DNA from: Larix kaempferi
Lineage: Eukaryota; Streptophyta; Pinopsida; Pinales; Pinaceae
Direction: 5' to 3'
NCBI GenBank assembly: GCA_027924585.1
Contig: BSBM01000068.1
Location: 9,627,001 to 9,691,000, forward strand
DNA: 64,000 nt
Position 1 is the stretch's first letter, and the number at the start of each line of letters is the position of its first letter. The notes beneath the pieces were generated by a model. That model had not been told where the DNA came from and ran no database searches. It worked only from the letters and a program-made list of their open reading frames with translations. Below, one piece after another: positions 44,579 through 57,319 of this stretch. The translations under genes and the position numbers were made by a program.

Positions 44579-45717
44579 TGTAACACCCTATTTTTTAGCC
44601 CAATATGTAATGATATAAATATGTATATAATGATGAAATGGCTAGAAGCCAAACATGAATGGTATAGTATGACCAAGATGATGTAATTATGCGCATTTTA
44701 TGTTTAATATCAAAACCACGACTACAGTAGACTAAGAAGGACAAATATGAGATGGAGGGGTATTATTCCACAAGAGGGGAAAGTGAGCAGGGGGTTAAAG
44801 GGGGAGATGGCCCTAGTGACTTATAAGCTCAAGTCCTTATTCTTTTTATTATTTTATCCCAATTTTTATAAACCCTCTTTATTAAAGTGCATTACCCATA
44901 ACCTTGAGTTAATTATCTTAATCTTGGGATTATGAGGGGATAAGTGAAATTTACATGCATACCACTTGACTAGTTCTCATAAAGCTTACAAATTATTGAG
45001 AATTAGCTCATTCAAGCATTATTATTCCATCATTGAGCCATCATATTGTACCAAAGTTGAGATTTGTACCTAAGAAAAATGAAAATTACAAAGTTGTAGA
45101 TGCTTTTACCCTGGGTTATTGGTACCAAGAAATTAAGTTCTCTTGTGAGAGAACCTGTCCTATAGCTGAGTTCCATGGAGTTCCCGATCGGCCTGTGTTG
45201 GAGCCCTGGAAGGGAATCTAGGAAATCACTCGAGATATTGTTAGCTCATAGAAGGGGATCTCGTTCCTTGGGATAAGAAGGCTGATGGAGGAGGAGTGCT
45301 AGTGGATTGGGATAGTTATGGAGGGGCTTCAACACCTCGAGGGTGGATTTTATTATAGAGGGAACTAGTATAACATAATACCTATGTCTAGGAGGAGCGT
45401 CCTTAGTCTGCAGTCAGTTGGAGGACATTCTAAGATAAGTTTCTAACTGTGTATGAAATTCCATGTTTATATATTTTTTATGTGAATGTCTAATTGCATG
45501 GATTGCTTGCCATGGTATGAGTGCATTCATGCTAGAATTTTCCTTTAATGTTTTAGTATATGCATATGTTAATTTTGGTGACCATACATTTATTTTCCAT
45601 TGTAAATTGATAATGAAAATTATGAAAAAAATGAATTTGGGTGTTAGTGGTGAATCTATACGTTATTTGAGTACCCTATGACCCCAAAGACATGCTGAGG
45701 TCACTGGGTATGTGATA
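44579..45717. mobile_element. 1139-bp solo LTR in repeat copy 2
   Basis: It begins TGTAACACCCTA, a common gypsy-type LTR start, and ends GTATGTGATA (TA instead of CA). Exact 5-bp duplications aaaat flank it at 44574-44578 and 45718-45722. Copies 1 and 3 lack it at the same place. No internal coding region is seen; the short ORFs inside (44747-44935, 45033-45221, 45463-45681) have no family match that I recognise. Confidence 0.8.
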
Positions 45718-46879
45718 AAAATAGAGGCAAGATGCCATCTACTAACTAAATATCTACATAGAGTGTCATTGTTTTCCTAACAACAAGTAACATTGTTCTT
45801 CTACTACTTCTCTTCTCTTTCATTCTCATTCTCATTGTAACAATTACCTTAGTAATAGAATTTGTAAAGGGAAGCAATGAGGCCCAAAATAATGATTTTA
45901 TTAGTCCCAACCCCTGGTACTGCATTTATTGTTTTAAATGAGATGGTTGTTTTCAAATATGAGATGGTATACTCCCTAACACCAGAGTTACTATTTTGTA
46001 AATGAACTATTGAATTTATTATCAAAATATGACTAAGGTTTTTTCCACCAATAAATAATTAATTCAATCAAGTTATGTTGGTTTTCTCTGTCATTTTATA
46101 TATCACACGGTGTTGAATAAATCAGTGGGTTTATGCTTTCCTTGCCCATTTGGTTTTACGTTTGATAAATATTTGTTAGGAATGTATAATATGTGCCTCA
46201 TTCTCAAATAATATTTGTTAATTTTCTCTAATTTATTTGACAAGTAAACTAGATTATGGTGCTCACGGTTCAAAATATCATTCATATGGTTGAAACATGT
46301 TAAATCCCCCTATGCTGGTTAGCTTTTCTATTACGTCAAAAATACAACTTAACATCCTTTTCTATTTTGTTGTAAATAAATAATAGAGATCAACTCCATG
46401 CATCCCACATCTCTATCACAAATATAGTATGAGATTCATTGATTAAAATAGGTTGTCCTTGGGTGATAGATAAGGACACTTTCCTTGGGAAAAATCGAGG
46501 GTACCCCCCTTTTTGGCATGAGAATTGGCTTGAGGGCCTAGAGTGGCATGAGAAGGTGCATCATGCACTAGCATTTGGAACCCCCATGAGAGAGAGGGAA
46601 CAACCTAAGGTACAACATGGGAATTTTCATCTTTGTTAGGAGAGAGTTATCCTTGGGATATAATGATAAATCTATTGGTGAATCCAATGTTCATTTGTTT
46701 GTAGGATTTTAAATCCAATGAACAATGATACCTAGCATCTTGTATTATTTAATATTTGTATCTTTCTACAAAGTTACTAGCAAATCCATTGGGTTAATGA
46801 AGCCCTATTACTATTAATTATCTGCTTCTTGTGGTAAGAATGTAGTGGTTCTCAAGGAAAAGTATCTCACTTGGTGACT

Positions 46880-48010
46880 CCACATTATTTTCATAAGTGC
46901 TAGACCCACCTCAAATCGGTGCATGTTTATTTACCAACCATATCTTTATTGACAACGCCCACTCAAGTTGGGTTTCTAATCTTGTACTGCATATTTCATT
47001 AGATCCCATTCTGAAAACTTGTGTTTCCCTTTCGATTAGAGATCTTGGAAAGGACCCCTCTTACAACTGCAATTGCATGGAAATTTGAACTCTTTTGATA
47101 TTAATTTGAATAGAAATTTCTTCCTCCATTTTCTAGCCCTAATGCATTATGCTCAAAGACCCCAAGGGATAAAAGTCGTCATTCATCCTTTGATAGTTGT
47201 CATGATGGGAAACAATCAGCCTAGCTATGTCAATCCTTGTCTAAATATAAGATATCAACCCCTAATCATGTCTACAACCCTTTAACCCTTGCCTAATGGA
47301 TATCTAAAAGCCCTTCCAAATTTCAATGGAAGTGACTCTAGAGGTGGTATGAACATATCACATAATTTCAAGATTACACTAATGGCCTCCTTGTTGAACC
47401 TGAAGATGTTTTTGTACATCTCTTTGTACATTCCTTGGAAGGGATGCTAGATCCTAGTTTAGGCACTTGACAGTGAACTCCATATCCACTTGGGAGCAAT
47501 TGCATGATTGTTTCCTACATAGGTGGGGAAATAGAAAAGATCATTTCTAGCTCTTAATGGAATTTAATTCTTGAAGGAAGGATGACCTTGAAGGTGAAAT
47601 AACATTCAATAATCAGTTCCTCAAGTTTTATCTTCAAATCTATGAGATGTTAGGCCTTTAAAATCTTATGCCTTGTTGACTTATATTGTTTCCCAAAGTT
47701 CTTATACTATAACTTAGATAAATGCATTCATTAAATATGGATTCCATGCTTGATGATGCATTAGAGATAAAAAGCTAGCATTTTGGCTTCCTCTCATCCC
47801 CATTACCCCAAGGAATGTGAAATCTAAGGATCCATTTTATATTGCATATCTAGTGGATTCTTGTTCGCATGAGGGCCTCCTAACATTGTCATATTTTGAA
47901 GAAGATGGGAGGGAAACATTTAGGGTTCCATTAAAATTACAAAACCAACTATCAAAGGAATCCCTTGATCCCAATACATATATAGTATTATATTGTTCCT
48001 TCAAATCTTG
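46880..48010 (+). pseudogene. Decayed Gag in repeat copy 2
   Basis: With several frame changes the plus strand reads a Tat/Athila-like Gag: YLKALPNFNGSDS near 47300, then EDVFVHLFVHSLEGDARS-stop-FRHL, VNSISTWEQLHDCFLHRWG and KDDLEGE near 47590, and NQFLKFYLQIYEML. The TAG after DARS stands where Trp is conserved. Later MDSMLDDALE and SKDPFYIAYLVDSC continue a degraded C-terminal part. It is the same broad family as element G's Gag but a different lineage. Copy 3 carries the same region at 62540-63600. Confidence 0.75.
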
Positions 48011-48143
48011 ATGAAATGGGGGTGTTCATAAATTGTGAAGGGCACATTCAAGGTGAAAAACTTCCTATTACAACATATTAGCTTGAGAAAAGAATTGTTA
48101 AAACCAATAGTGATTGGTCACCCCCCTACATTTTTTAAATATT

Positions 48144-48914
48144 TGTCTACCAAAGGATAAAAGAAAAGAAGATGGTGATTTGCAATTTGTAAGTTATGAA
48201 ATGAATGTTGATTTAGAGGTTAGGAACCATGAATATAAAAAAATTTAGCATGTGGGGTTTCAAAACCATGAGCTACTTAATGAACCTTTGACTATTTGGA
48301 GTGATAGTGTTGCTAAAGTTTTTATTCACCAACCTTCATTAGATGTCAATTTGTATTTGAAGGATGAAAGTCAATAAGATAATTAGTTGCAATATAAAGA
48401 ATTTGAGAATGCTAGACCACTTAGGGAATCCCTTTCTTATTTGATCAATGAAAATTTGAGCTCAAATAATTCTCAAGCTTCATTGGTGCATGTTTTTGAT
48501 GTGCACGAGGAAAATAATCATCCATCCATTAAAAATGAAGAGGCATTGGTGGTTGTCCCTACATGTGTTCATGAAAATTTTATTGTGCCTTGGGATAGAG
48601 ATGATCATCAAAGAGAAATAGATATTTGCCATGGTTGGTTGCATTTTTTGGGCAGCAGTGAAAAAGTGGAAAAATAGTGATGGTATGAGATAGAATACTG
48701 GAAAAATATGATGATCTCATATTTCAAAGAAGATGAGGTTGCAAATCAAGGAGGCAGCTATTGCAACAAAGAGTGGTGTTGTCCTAAATATAATGCTAGA
48801 GATGAGGCACAAATTCCACAAGCCACTAAATATCCAAACCTTTATTTTGATGGTAACCTTTATCATGATGGTGATAGTGAGAAGAGAAAGGATGATTTAA
48901 CATTTAGGAAGTGA
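48144..48914 (+). pseudogene. Gag-linked variable region of repeat copy 2
   Basis: Downstream of Gag the plus strand stays mostly open with acidic, Asn/Glu/His-rich sequence (MNVDLEVRNHEYKK, then VFDVHEENNHPSIKNEE, then WDRDDHQREIDICHGWLHF), broken by a few stops and ending at 48912-48914. No RT or integrase follows. By position and composition it parallels the acidic ORF of element G. No function assigned. Confidence 0.5.
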
Positions 48915-50933
48915 ATGAAAAGTGTATATTTGACATTGAAAGACAATTCTAATGTATTTTTTGCACTTATTTTTTAGCCCAAATACATTGAATAAATGAT
49001 TCTCCATTAAGACCCAATTGCAACATGGATGGAGGATACTTTCCATAAAATAGAGTAGAAAAACAAATGTCAGAGATGGGCACTGTTTCTTGACTTTACA
49101 ACTTCTTTTGTTAAAGTCTAACCAAGTGAACCCAAAATATTATATTTTTGCATGCACATGATATTCTACCATACATAGGAACACAATGAATTTGTACATT
49201 GTGAAAACAATATGCTATGCACAAGGACGAAGGACTTGTATATGATTTTCAAAAGAGTGTAATTTTATTCCTTGTAACAAACACTACATGAGCCTCGATC
49301 ACAGTGGATTTTGTATATATTTTTCACAAGTCTTTGCACATCATCCATGATTATATAGAATGCTTGACTTTGCTACATTGACGAAGAAAAATCTTTTCCA
49401 CAAAGGTGGTGGACTCTGGGTGAATTGAAGCAATTATTTTCAGTCAAATCCATTCTAAACTCATGATTTGTCATCCTATTGCTCCATTTGGGATTCCTCC
49501 TAAGAGTATATAGAGCCACCATCCCATGCATAGAGCCATTATGACAACTCTTCTCCCCGATCCATACTCATGTTGTGCTCATCGATATTCATAGTAAGCT
49601 CATCACGTCCTTTGCAATCCTCTTCTTCATCTTCAACATGGTTGGTATTGGTATTGATATTGGTATTGATATTGGTATTGGTATTGGTATTGGTATTTCT
49701 ATTTCCACTGGATCTGTTGGTGGGTACTTGTTTTTTTCACTGTCGATGAATAATAATTACCCATTTGACCAAGGATGAATGAGCTATACATTTGAATAAG
49801 GGAAGCCTTCCCTCCTTAGTGCCATTGGTCCCATGGACCCTCATGTGGCCACTCGAATCCCTCCCTGAGTTGAAAACTTTACTACAATATATACAAACAT
49901 GGGACTACTTTCCAACATGAAACTAGCCATAAGATTAATGGTTTCCCATCTTTCTACTATAGATGAGGCCATAAACAAAGGTTTTCAAGAAATTTTCTCC
50001 AACACTTGATTTCCTCCAAAACTTGTCTCTACTCCAAAATTTTCAGAATTCTGTAAATCCCAACATGGAAAAATATCAGATGCACATCCAAGGTGTAACA
50101 AAAAAAACTCAGATAAAGCCTTGAACATGCATGAAAGAAATTTATAATGAAACACACATGAAACAAATTTATAATGAATTATAGCAGCAATAATGCAACT
50201 AAAACCATTGATGATAAACTATAGAAAGCATTGAGTCTTAAAGCGAATAAGACCATTTCAAATGGGTTTGCAAACCTCACCTTCAAATATAAAAAAACAC
50301 ACAATGCATTTTGTGTCAGAAACCATCATAAAAAAATATTTGACTTCTATAGTTACCTAACATATAGATAGTCAACGTCATTACAATAGATTAACAACAT
50401 CAAATATAGTAATAATGAGAAAATTGATATCTAAGATATAACGACCAACATTATAAATATATGAATACATCTCAATATTCAAACCTCATGCATCGGTGAC
50501 TAGAGAGTTGTCGACTAGACCAACATGTTCCGAAGTAGGAAGATGAACATGAGAAGCTGGTCGATCTATCACATAACAATTCTAGCTAGATCACATCATG
50601 GAATATAAAGTAATTACACGCATCCAAACTTTGATTACATCAAACATACATAGAAGGAGCAATATAAGTGGATGCAATACCAATGTAAGTAAAAAATGGT
50701 GATGGATACATGACACAATCTAAATAAATTAATATCCTTAACCAATCCAACTCACTGGAGACAATATGCAAATTGAAATGGTTCATCTTCAAATGGGAGG
50801 AAATTTAAATCAATATCTAAGCCGCTATTCCATTTGCTTATTCTCAATTTATTTGCATGGTTGAGGAAACTCTTCTTCTGCTTCAATGATGAATCAAAAG
50901 CACTCGAACCAAGTGTAAATTGAAATCCATAAT
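48915..50933. other. Unassigned AT-rich region
   Basis: No coding region, LTR or tRNA recognised. It contains a hexanucleotide microsatellite at 49644-49697. Its right part borders the C-terminal end of the MULE remnant, but no terminal inverted repeat was found. Confidence 0.5.
49644..49697. repeat. (GGTATT)n microsatellite
   Basis: Nine hexamers, GGTATT alternating with GATATT in places. They translate as a Gly-Ile repeat, so an ORF across it is an artefact. Confidence 0.95.
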
Positions 50934-53560
50934 CTATTGACTATTGGATTCATCGAAAATGCGTTTAATTAGGGTCTCCAACTTTAGGGTGTTTTCCAAA
51001 GTAGAAGGAGGGATTTTTTTTAGAACATTGATGTATCCAAACACACTCTCCCTAGCCAATTTAAGTGCCTCGGTATCTTGATCAAAACCTCCAATGACCA
51101 CTAGAACCATGTTGACATCCACATCAACTATTAATGTCTCCATATCTATCCTAGTGGGGGCATTGACTTTGTTGGGTGCTACAAAATCAAATGTATCGAG
51201 TTCTACATTTTTCTCCAAGGATGGCTCCCGAATGCATGATGAGAAGTACAACCAAATCACCTTTATGGCATTCTTGCAAGTGTTTCCATGAACAAACCAT
51301 GGGAATTCACATCTTATAAAATTCATACGATACCAGGTGACAAGGTATTTTTTGTTGCGATTGGTTTGACTTCTCACCCACTAAGCATGAGATATGCTCT
51401 CATGAGGCCAACAATCACTATAAATAATTTGTTTTTCTTTCTCCACCAAGGATTCAAAGTGCTTCTCCTTCTTGTAATTATTCAAATATCTAAATTCTTT
51501 CAAAATATCCTTGAATCAGTAACATAGTTCAACATTTTTCAAAAGTTGGTATAGCAACCAATCCATTCCACGGGCACATTTTTTCCGTTAATTAGATAGA
51601 AATTTACACTTCAAGAAGAAATGGTATGACTTGAAGGAATTATTCATCTCTTGGTTGGCATGGGGAAAATCATGGTATCCTTTGAACCACATCCCTAATT
51701 GAAAGAACTGAGATAGTGCAAGAAAAATATTTACGGAGAACATAATCCAAAGTAAAAACTATAGTATGTGAATTTACATAGTTTATGACCTGCAACCCAA
51801 TAGGAGTGAAAATAGTTCAAGAAATTTTCCTCGGCTATGAAATCCATGAAAAATATATCCATGTGCTCGATGACAGATTCGACATTCAGACAGGAGTTCA
51901 TAATTTTAACTAAACTCTCCAACATATCATTTTCCTGATGTAGAGTAGAGGACAAATTGTAGATATTTTTTTCCATGCCCTCATTACATGCTAGACACAC
52001 AATATCACCTGACATCATGTCACCTTCCTGTAAAATTCAATGTGTTTAAGTGAGATATTTTTACAATAAATACAAGTCACAGAATGACCAAATTAAAATT
52101 ACCTCAAAACATCAATTTCAACCAATGCATCGTCGACCATGAACGCATTGACTTCCAATTGGGGTGGAGTTGGTAACACCTATTCATTAACACCTCCAAC
52201 CATGAGGCGATACCGGCTGATGTATTTGTGATGCAAAAACCCAGGAAAGTGGCACCCCATTTTGTTGGCCATCGAAAGCTACAAGTGTGTACAAATAATA
52301 CTGCAATATTTAAATAAAAGACGAAGTAAACATTGGGCAATCGATCATAGTAAATCACAACTTAAACAATAATTTCAAATGAATAATTTAAATTAACATT
52401 ACCCCATATTTATTAGTGCTAAATGTTGAATCCATTCCTATTAAACAAATGTGGGATAGTTTTACCATTTTCTACAACATCCATTTTGTTTAGAAGGCAA
52501 TTATAAATGGGACATTTGGACCATTGGGATTCTAGAAAAAAAGAAAAAGTCATATGGTCGTGTTTGGAACCAAATTTTAACACTCATTTAATATTTCTTA
52601 TGTATTTGATAATTTCCCTTTGTCATGCGATTATATATGTTTATAACATCTTTCCTAGTCAAGAAGAAATATCTACCACGATGTTCAACATCTATGTCCA
52701 CATGTCGCTCAATGTGCATTTTACATACAATGTCAATTGGCACTCCCATAAAAAAACAACTTTTCACATAAACAACAATGTCCCTTGAAAGCTTATGACA
52801 ATACAAGGCCCTAGCCTCACCAGATGTGTCATGTTGACCATGACAAGGCCATCCGTCCACATCTTCATGCTCATATGTGTTGTATGTCAATATTGCTATA
52901 TGTTGATTCTAATTCAAAACCTTTACAATAAAATGACATGGCATCCCCTCTTTTTTGCAAAAGAACCCCTATGTTTATATGAATTATCTCCTCTTTTATC
53001 CTTCGGTCCATATTAACATGAGTAACTGCAATAGAAAGTACTACACCTCAATACATACAAAAAAACATATATGTACATTCATGAGTAACATCTAAACAAG
53101 GCAGTTTTGAAATACTCACAGCTCGTATCATAGGGGAGCACTACCCATTTCTCCTGGAGGTTTTCTTACTGTGCATTGGAAAGTGTAGGGAGCATAAGGA
53201 TTGGTTTCCTCCCCTCTCATAAATTCAAAGACTCTATGTGAAGGGATCAATGCAAGATGATCAAATGAAGGGTTGTCTTTTTTAAATATTTCACTCCAAG
53301 CTAAACCTTTGTGAGAAAAGGTCATGGTTGTTGTGTCTTGGACCTCAAGGTCCATTATCATCTTCCATTTTTTTTGCCTCTCCATTTTGTATGGATACCT
53401 CAAACAATGTGGGATATACCTCCAAGGTTCTTCCACCAACTCTGATTACAATTTGGTTGACAACAGTCTCAGATGTCTTCTTTTCGAGAGCTTCAATCTA
53501 CACTCAATTTAGAGGCCACACAAAAATTTACAGTACTCCTTGAAGATTCCAAACTGAGAA
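50934..53560 (-). pseudogene. MULE transposase with SWIM-type end, decayed
   Basis: Read from right to left with frameshifts: an N-terminal DNA-binding-like part (RVFEFMRGEE near 53200), then GWPCHGQHDTSGEARALYCH and RYFFLTRKDVINIYNRMTKG (52890-52590), then the transposase core with GMDSTFSTNKYG near 52430 (first catalytic Asp), FDGQQNGVPLSWVF near 52270, and FMVDDALVEIDVLR near 52120 (second Asp). FLNYFHSYWVAG follows near 51810, and finally a SWIM-like end MNFIRCEFPWFVHGNTCKNAIKV near 51300 with CxC changed to CEF and the His changed to Asn. This is the MULE/FAR1-related transposase layout, which cuts and pastes DNA in the nucleus. No intact frame remains. Confidence 0.8.
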
Positions 53561-54805
53561 TTGAACATAGTTTGAGAAATTTCACCATTTATTATTGAAT
53601 TTGTTACAAAAATATATCATAGCCTCTATCACAAAGAGATATTAAGTGCTTGACATATGAATCACTTCATCATTCTCTCCTCCAAATACACACTCTATGG
53701 ATTTCCAAAAAGATATCAAGGTTTTAATTATGAGTATATACAGTTCCTTTTATGAAAGAAAGGTGAGATTTTTCCATCTAAGGCAAGATATCCACTATGA
53801 GAGGAAAAACATTTGGCAGGTATGGTAAAAGAGGTTTTATAATGCTCGGAAAAAAATGGACTTAATTAGAGGTAAAAAATGGACTTAATTAGAATGTAGT
53901 CTCTATCCAATGTATTCCAAACTATAAAAATCTAGGGACGAAGGTAAATTGGTAGCAAATAACATTGAACCTTTCAGCCATAGATCTTATGACACTGTGA
54001 TCTTTATAAAGATACCAATCCCCTACCTTAACATAAAGGCTCAATTGAAACATTTTCCTAAATTCAAAAGGCATACTAGGAAGGTGGTCCTAGTGAAAAA
54101 TAATATGTGCACTATAAAGGAGTTTGTCAATAGAGCTTTTGAAACCTTAATCCTAAGCATACTTTCTTACAATAGGGTCAATTCAATAACTAGAAGAGAA
54201 TTTCCCTAGCCATCTAGCCTCCTAATGGATGTTCAAATAAGAAGGTTGACAATATAAAACCAAGTATATTAGATAAGATTTGTACCTAAATCACCTATAT
54301 GTTTGGAAGTCACATAATTGGTTATCCATGGCTCCAGCAAGGTATTCAACTTAACAATATTGACCTTGAAATATATTTTCCCATAACAATAGGGTATGTT
54401 CTCATTGAGATGGAAAGGAAAGCTTCACATGAGTGAATCAACTGTAGAATATCCATCTTGTCTCCCATTCAGATGCATGTCTGATGATAGTGTACAAGTT
54501 TAGTAAAAGCCACATTATAAATAGTTAACTCCTTGATACAATTTGCAGTATATAGTCCACTATGACTGATTCTTGCATATTTCTAGACCCTTTATCCATA
54601 GCTATATTTATAGGCTTTGTTGATGTCAGATGCTCCAAAATATACAGTATTTGAATACTTAAATAGATCTTTGATATTAATGCACGTACAAGGTAATCCT
54701 ACAATTAGGACTTCCCAGGTTTTTATCTTCACCAAATAAGTCTTCTTCTTCTTGAAAGGGTGTTGACCACTACAAAGCAGATCTGCCCCTCCATGATCTG
54801 AGACT
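53561..54805. other. Unassigned region before element H
   Basis: No gene recognised. A plus-strand open stretch at 53949-54209 is basic and hydrophobic, with no family match that I know. The phrase ggacttaattagaggtaaaaaat is nearly duplicated at 53850-53890. Confidence 0.45.
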
Positions 54806-55031
54806 TGAAATTAGAGAGAGCAGACATTGTAAGACACAAGACTGAATTCTATTATAATAAATTATGTTTTACAATATATGGAGACTCCAATATATAGAGT
54901 CGAGAGTACTGTGATGAGATCTCACTTATTCCAAATATAGTCATGAGAGGTTGAGAGAATATCTCAACCACACAGCACATTAGGTAGAGAATCTCCAACA
55001 CATCCTTAAGAGATAAACATTATCTCTAACA
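54806..55031 (-). repeat. 3' LTR of element H (226 bp)
   Basis: It runs from TGAAATTAGAGAG to TCTCTAACA in plus-strand reading, near-identical to 57094-57319. Confidence 0.92.
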
Positions 55032-57079
55032 TCCTCCCTTAATGTTTATCTCTAATCTTCTTATATAGTAGTCTTGGTCTTCATATGCATTTGCTGAGGG
55101 TTTCATCACTTTGGGTTTTATCAAGAACCTTTTCTTGTACCTGCATCTGATTATTGAAGTCCATATGAAAATAAATCCATCTATTGGAATACATGGGTGC
55201 TCAGCCGCTGTAACCGCCAGTTCTCTAGGAATCCTTTTCAGCTACATGGTTCATCAATGTTAAATTTTCCCTTAATCATAATTTGGTCCGTCATACTCTG
55301 AGATTCTTCCATCTCAACTTTCCCCCTTGAATCGAAGACTCTTGCTTCTTCGACCTTCATCAAGTTCAGGCTACGGGTACACCTGTCACCCCCGTACTGC
55401 TCACAGTGGTCTATTCCACAACTTGATAACACATCCACTATATGAATAAGAGGGATAACCCAGTGCAATTACACACCACAACACTTATGCCTGAACACTT
55501 GGGACACGTCTTACAACAACATGGGGAAATCAGCTTGCCTAATAATGACTAAGCTTTACAATTTTTGACCAAAAAATTCGGGGATGTCGAGTACAACCGA
55601 TCATGCACCCCTTACAATAATTCAGGTACTAAATGCTCATAAAAATTGTAAACCCATTACATATGCATCTCATCATTTCATTGTTGACCAAGACGAATAT
55701 AACCTTTTACATATCATTAAGGGAATCCACACAATTACTCCACACAATAAAACTCACACACAAAACTTCACACAATTGAACTAAGCATCCAGCCAAAGAA
55801 AAATACTTTCCCACAACAACAATCAACAACCTTCAGAGAAATGCTTGAATCACCTCCAGTAAATGACTTCACCTATAGTTACTGCTGCAACTAATGTACA
55901 ACAGATCATGGCTAACAAGGAGGCTCCTTTCAGGATCTGAAGCAGCGACGACTTCACTCTTCCATACTGCAGCCTCTACCTTCTGCGTTCTCCACAGTGG
56001 CTTGTCCCTTTACCTTCAAGTGTTGGTTAATCGACGTGATCATTGCACAGGAGAACTGTGTCAATGCCACAATCTGGCTTCACAGGAGCTGCGTTGTTTC
56101 CCTGAAATAGACGTGGGTGACCTTCGCAGGAACCTTGTCGGGATGCCAACTTGCCAATCTGGTGGCAAATAAACTTGTGGATTCCGCTCTTTCTTTTGTG
56201 CACTCCAAGAAAATACCAGAGTTACACATACGACATGGATTCTTATGTAGTTCGGAGTGTTGGAGCGTTGGATGACTCCTTACAGCTTCGACGCTTCTTA
56301 ATCCTGTTGGTGGCAGTGATCAAACACTTCAATTCCTCCTTTCAACGATCAACGGCTTCAATTCCTCCTTCGCAGTGACCCCACATACGCCGGTTCTAGT
56401 TCGCAGATCAAATGATGGCAGCAATGAGACGCTCCCTTCAAGGCAGCTTGGCTCTCCTCTTCACATAGGAACGATCTCAGCCCTTCAAACAATGGCCGTA
56501 AACTTATGAGCAGCGGTTTCCTCAGTAATCGTAGCGGCTCTACACAAATGATTCAACAACTGCACTATCAACCCTTTTACGTGCAAGTCACTTCTCTTCG
56601 TAGCAGATGCTCTTCGTAGCAAATGCTCTTCATAGCAGATGCCCGGTCTATTTGTATATCGGTTCCTCCAATCAGTAGTGATTTTCTTCACAACTCTTGC
56701 AGATTTATCTCCAAAAGCAACATGTCGTATCTCTTCCACAGCGGCTCACTCTTCACACACAGATCAAACAGATCAACGATGGTGGCTCCTCTAGAATCGC
56801 AGCAGGTACTTCCAATGACGTCTCTTCACACGGGGTCTTTTCACACATGAACAGGCTCACTCTTCCTCTCAGATCTGCAAAATCTACAGGTTATAACCCC
56901 CTTCAACCTCACGCATGGATGGCAGCGTGACTCCTCCTTTAGACGGTAGTAGTGGTTTCTTTTTCTATCATATGGGATGGTCTTCAATCCTTGGCGGATC
57001 GTCACTCAGACAACAAACACAACAATGCTCCTCCCTCATAGTCCTGAGCACTCTCGTGAGGGAGTCATGCTCAGTCCAG
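55032..57079 (-). other. Internal non-coding region of element H
   Basis: No retroelement protein was found on either strand. A 16-bp unit ctcttcgtagcagatg is repeated three times at 56594-56641. The sequence is more GC-rich than its surroundings, so a captured host sequence is possible, but no gene could be identified. Confidence 0.6.
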
Positions 57080-57090
57080 CTCTGATACCA
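57080..57090 (-). other. Primer-binding site of element H (tRNA-iMet)
   Basis: Minus-strand reading gives TGGTATCAGAG immediately inside the 5' LTR, matching the initiator-methionine tRNA site. Confidence 0.9.
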
Positions 57091-57093
57091 ACT

Positions 57094-57319
57094 TGAAATT
57101 AGAGAGAGCAGACATTGTAAGACACAAGACTGAATTCTATTATAATAAATTATGTTTTACAATATATGGAGACTCCAATATATAGAGTCGAGAGTACTGT
57201 GATGAAATCTAACTTATTTCAAATATAGTCATAAGAGGTTGAGAGAATATCTCAACCACACAGCACCTTAGGTAGAGAATCTCCAACACATCCTTAAGAG
57301 ATAAACATTATCTCTAACA
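57094..57319 (-). repeat. 5' LTR of element H (226 bp)
   Basis: Same length as the left LTR. The five differences lie between 57204 and 57270. Confidence 0.92.

Larger units (their letters stand above)
43906..48914 (+). repeat. Dispersed repeat, copy 2 (segments T, R and S)
   Basis: Continues segment T after element G and then segment R, interrupted by a solo LTR at 44579-45717. After about 46890 it enters a Gag-coding part. It aligns with copy 1 (26780-28125) and copy 3 (60780-64000). A (GT)7 tract lies near 44012. Near 46915 (caaatcggtgcatgtttatttacc) and 62497 a word could be a decayed tRNA-Asp primer site. If so, R is the end of a long LTR and S is the start of the internal region. Confidence 0.65.
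54806..57319 (-). mobile_element. Element H: non-autonomous LTR element
   Basis: Two 226-bp LTRs (54806-55031 and 57094-57319) differ at five positions by eye, about 2.2%. In minus-strand reading the right one is the 5' LTR, with a primer site matching initiator Met (57080-57090) and a polypurine tract aagggagga beside the left LTR. The 2.06 kb inside encodes no Gag, RT or integrase, so it is a LARD/TRIM-like passenger element, probably of copia type. Flanks agact and ctaag do not match, so no target duplication is seen. Confidence 0.82.

Noticed and set aside
49575-49778. ORF with Gly-Ile repeats
   Set aside because: It is translation of the (GGTATT)n microsatellite.
53949-54209. Possible small host gene
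   Set aside because: No recognised motif or splice structure; length is compatible with chance in this AT-rich DNA.
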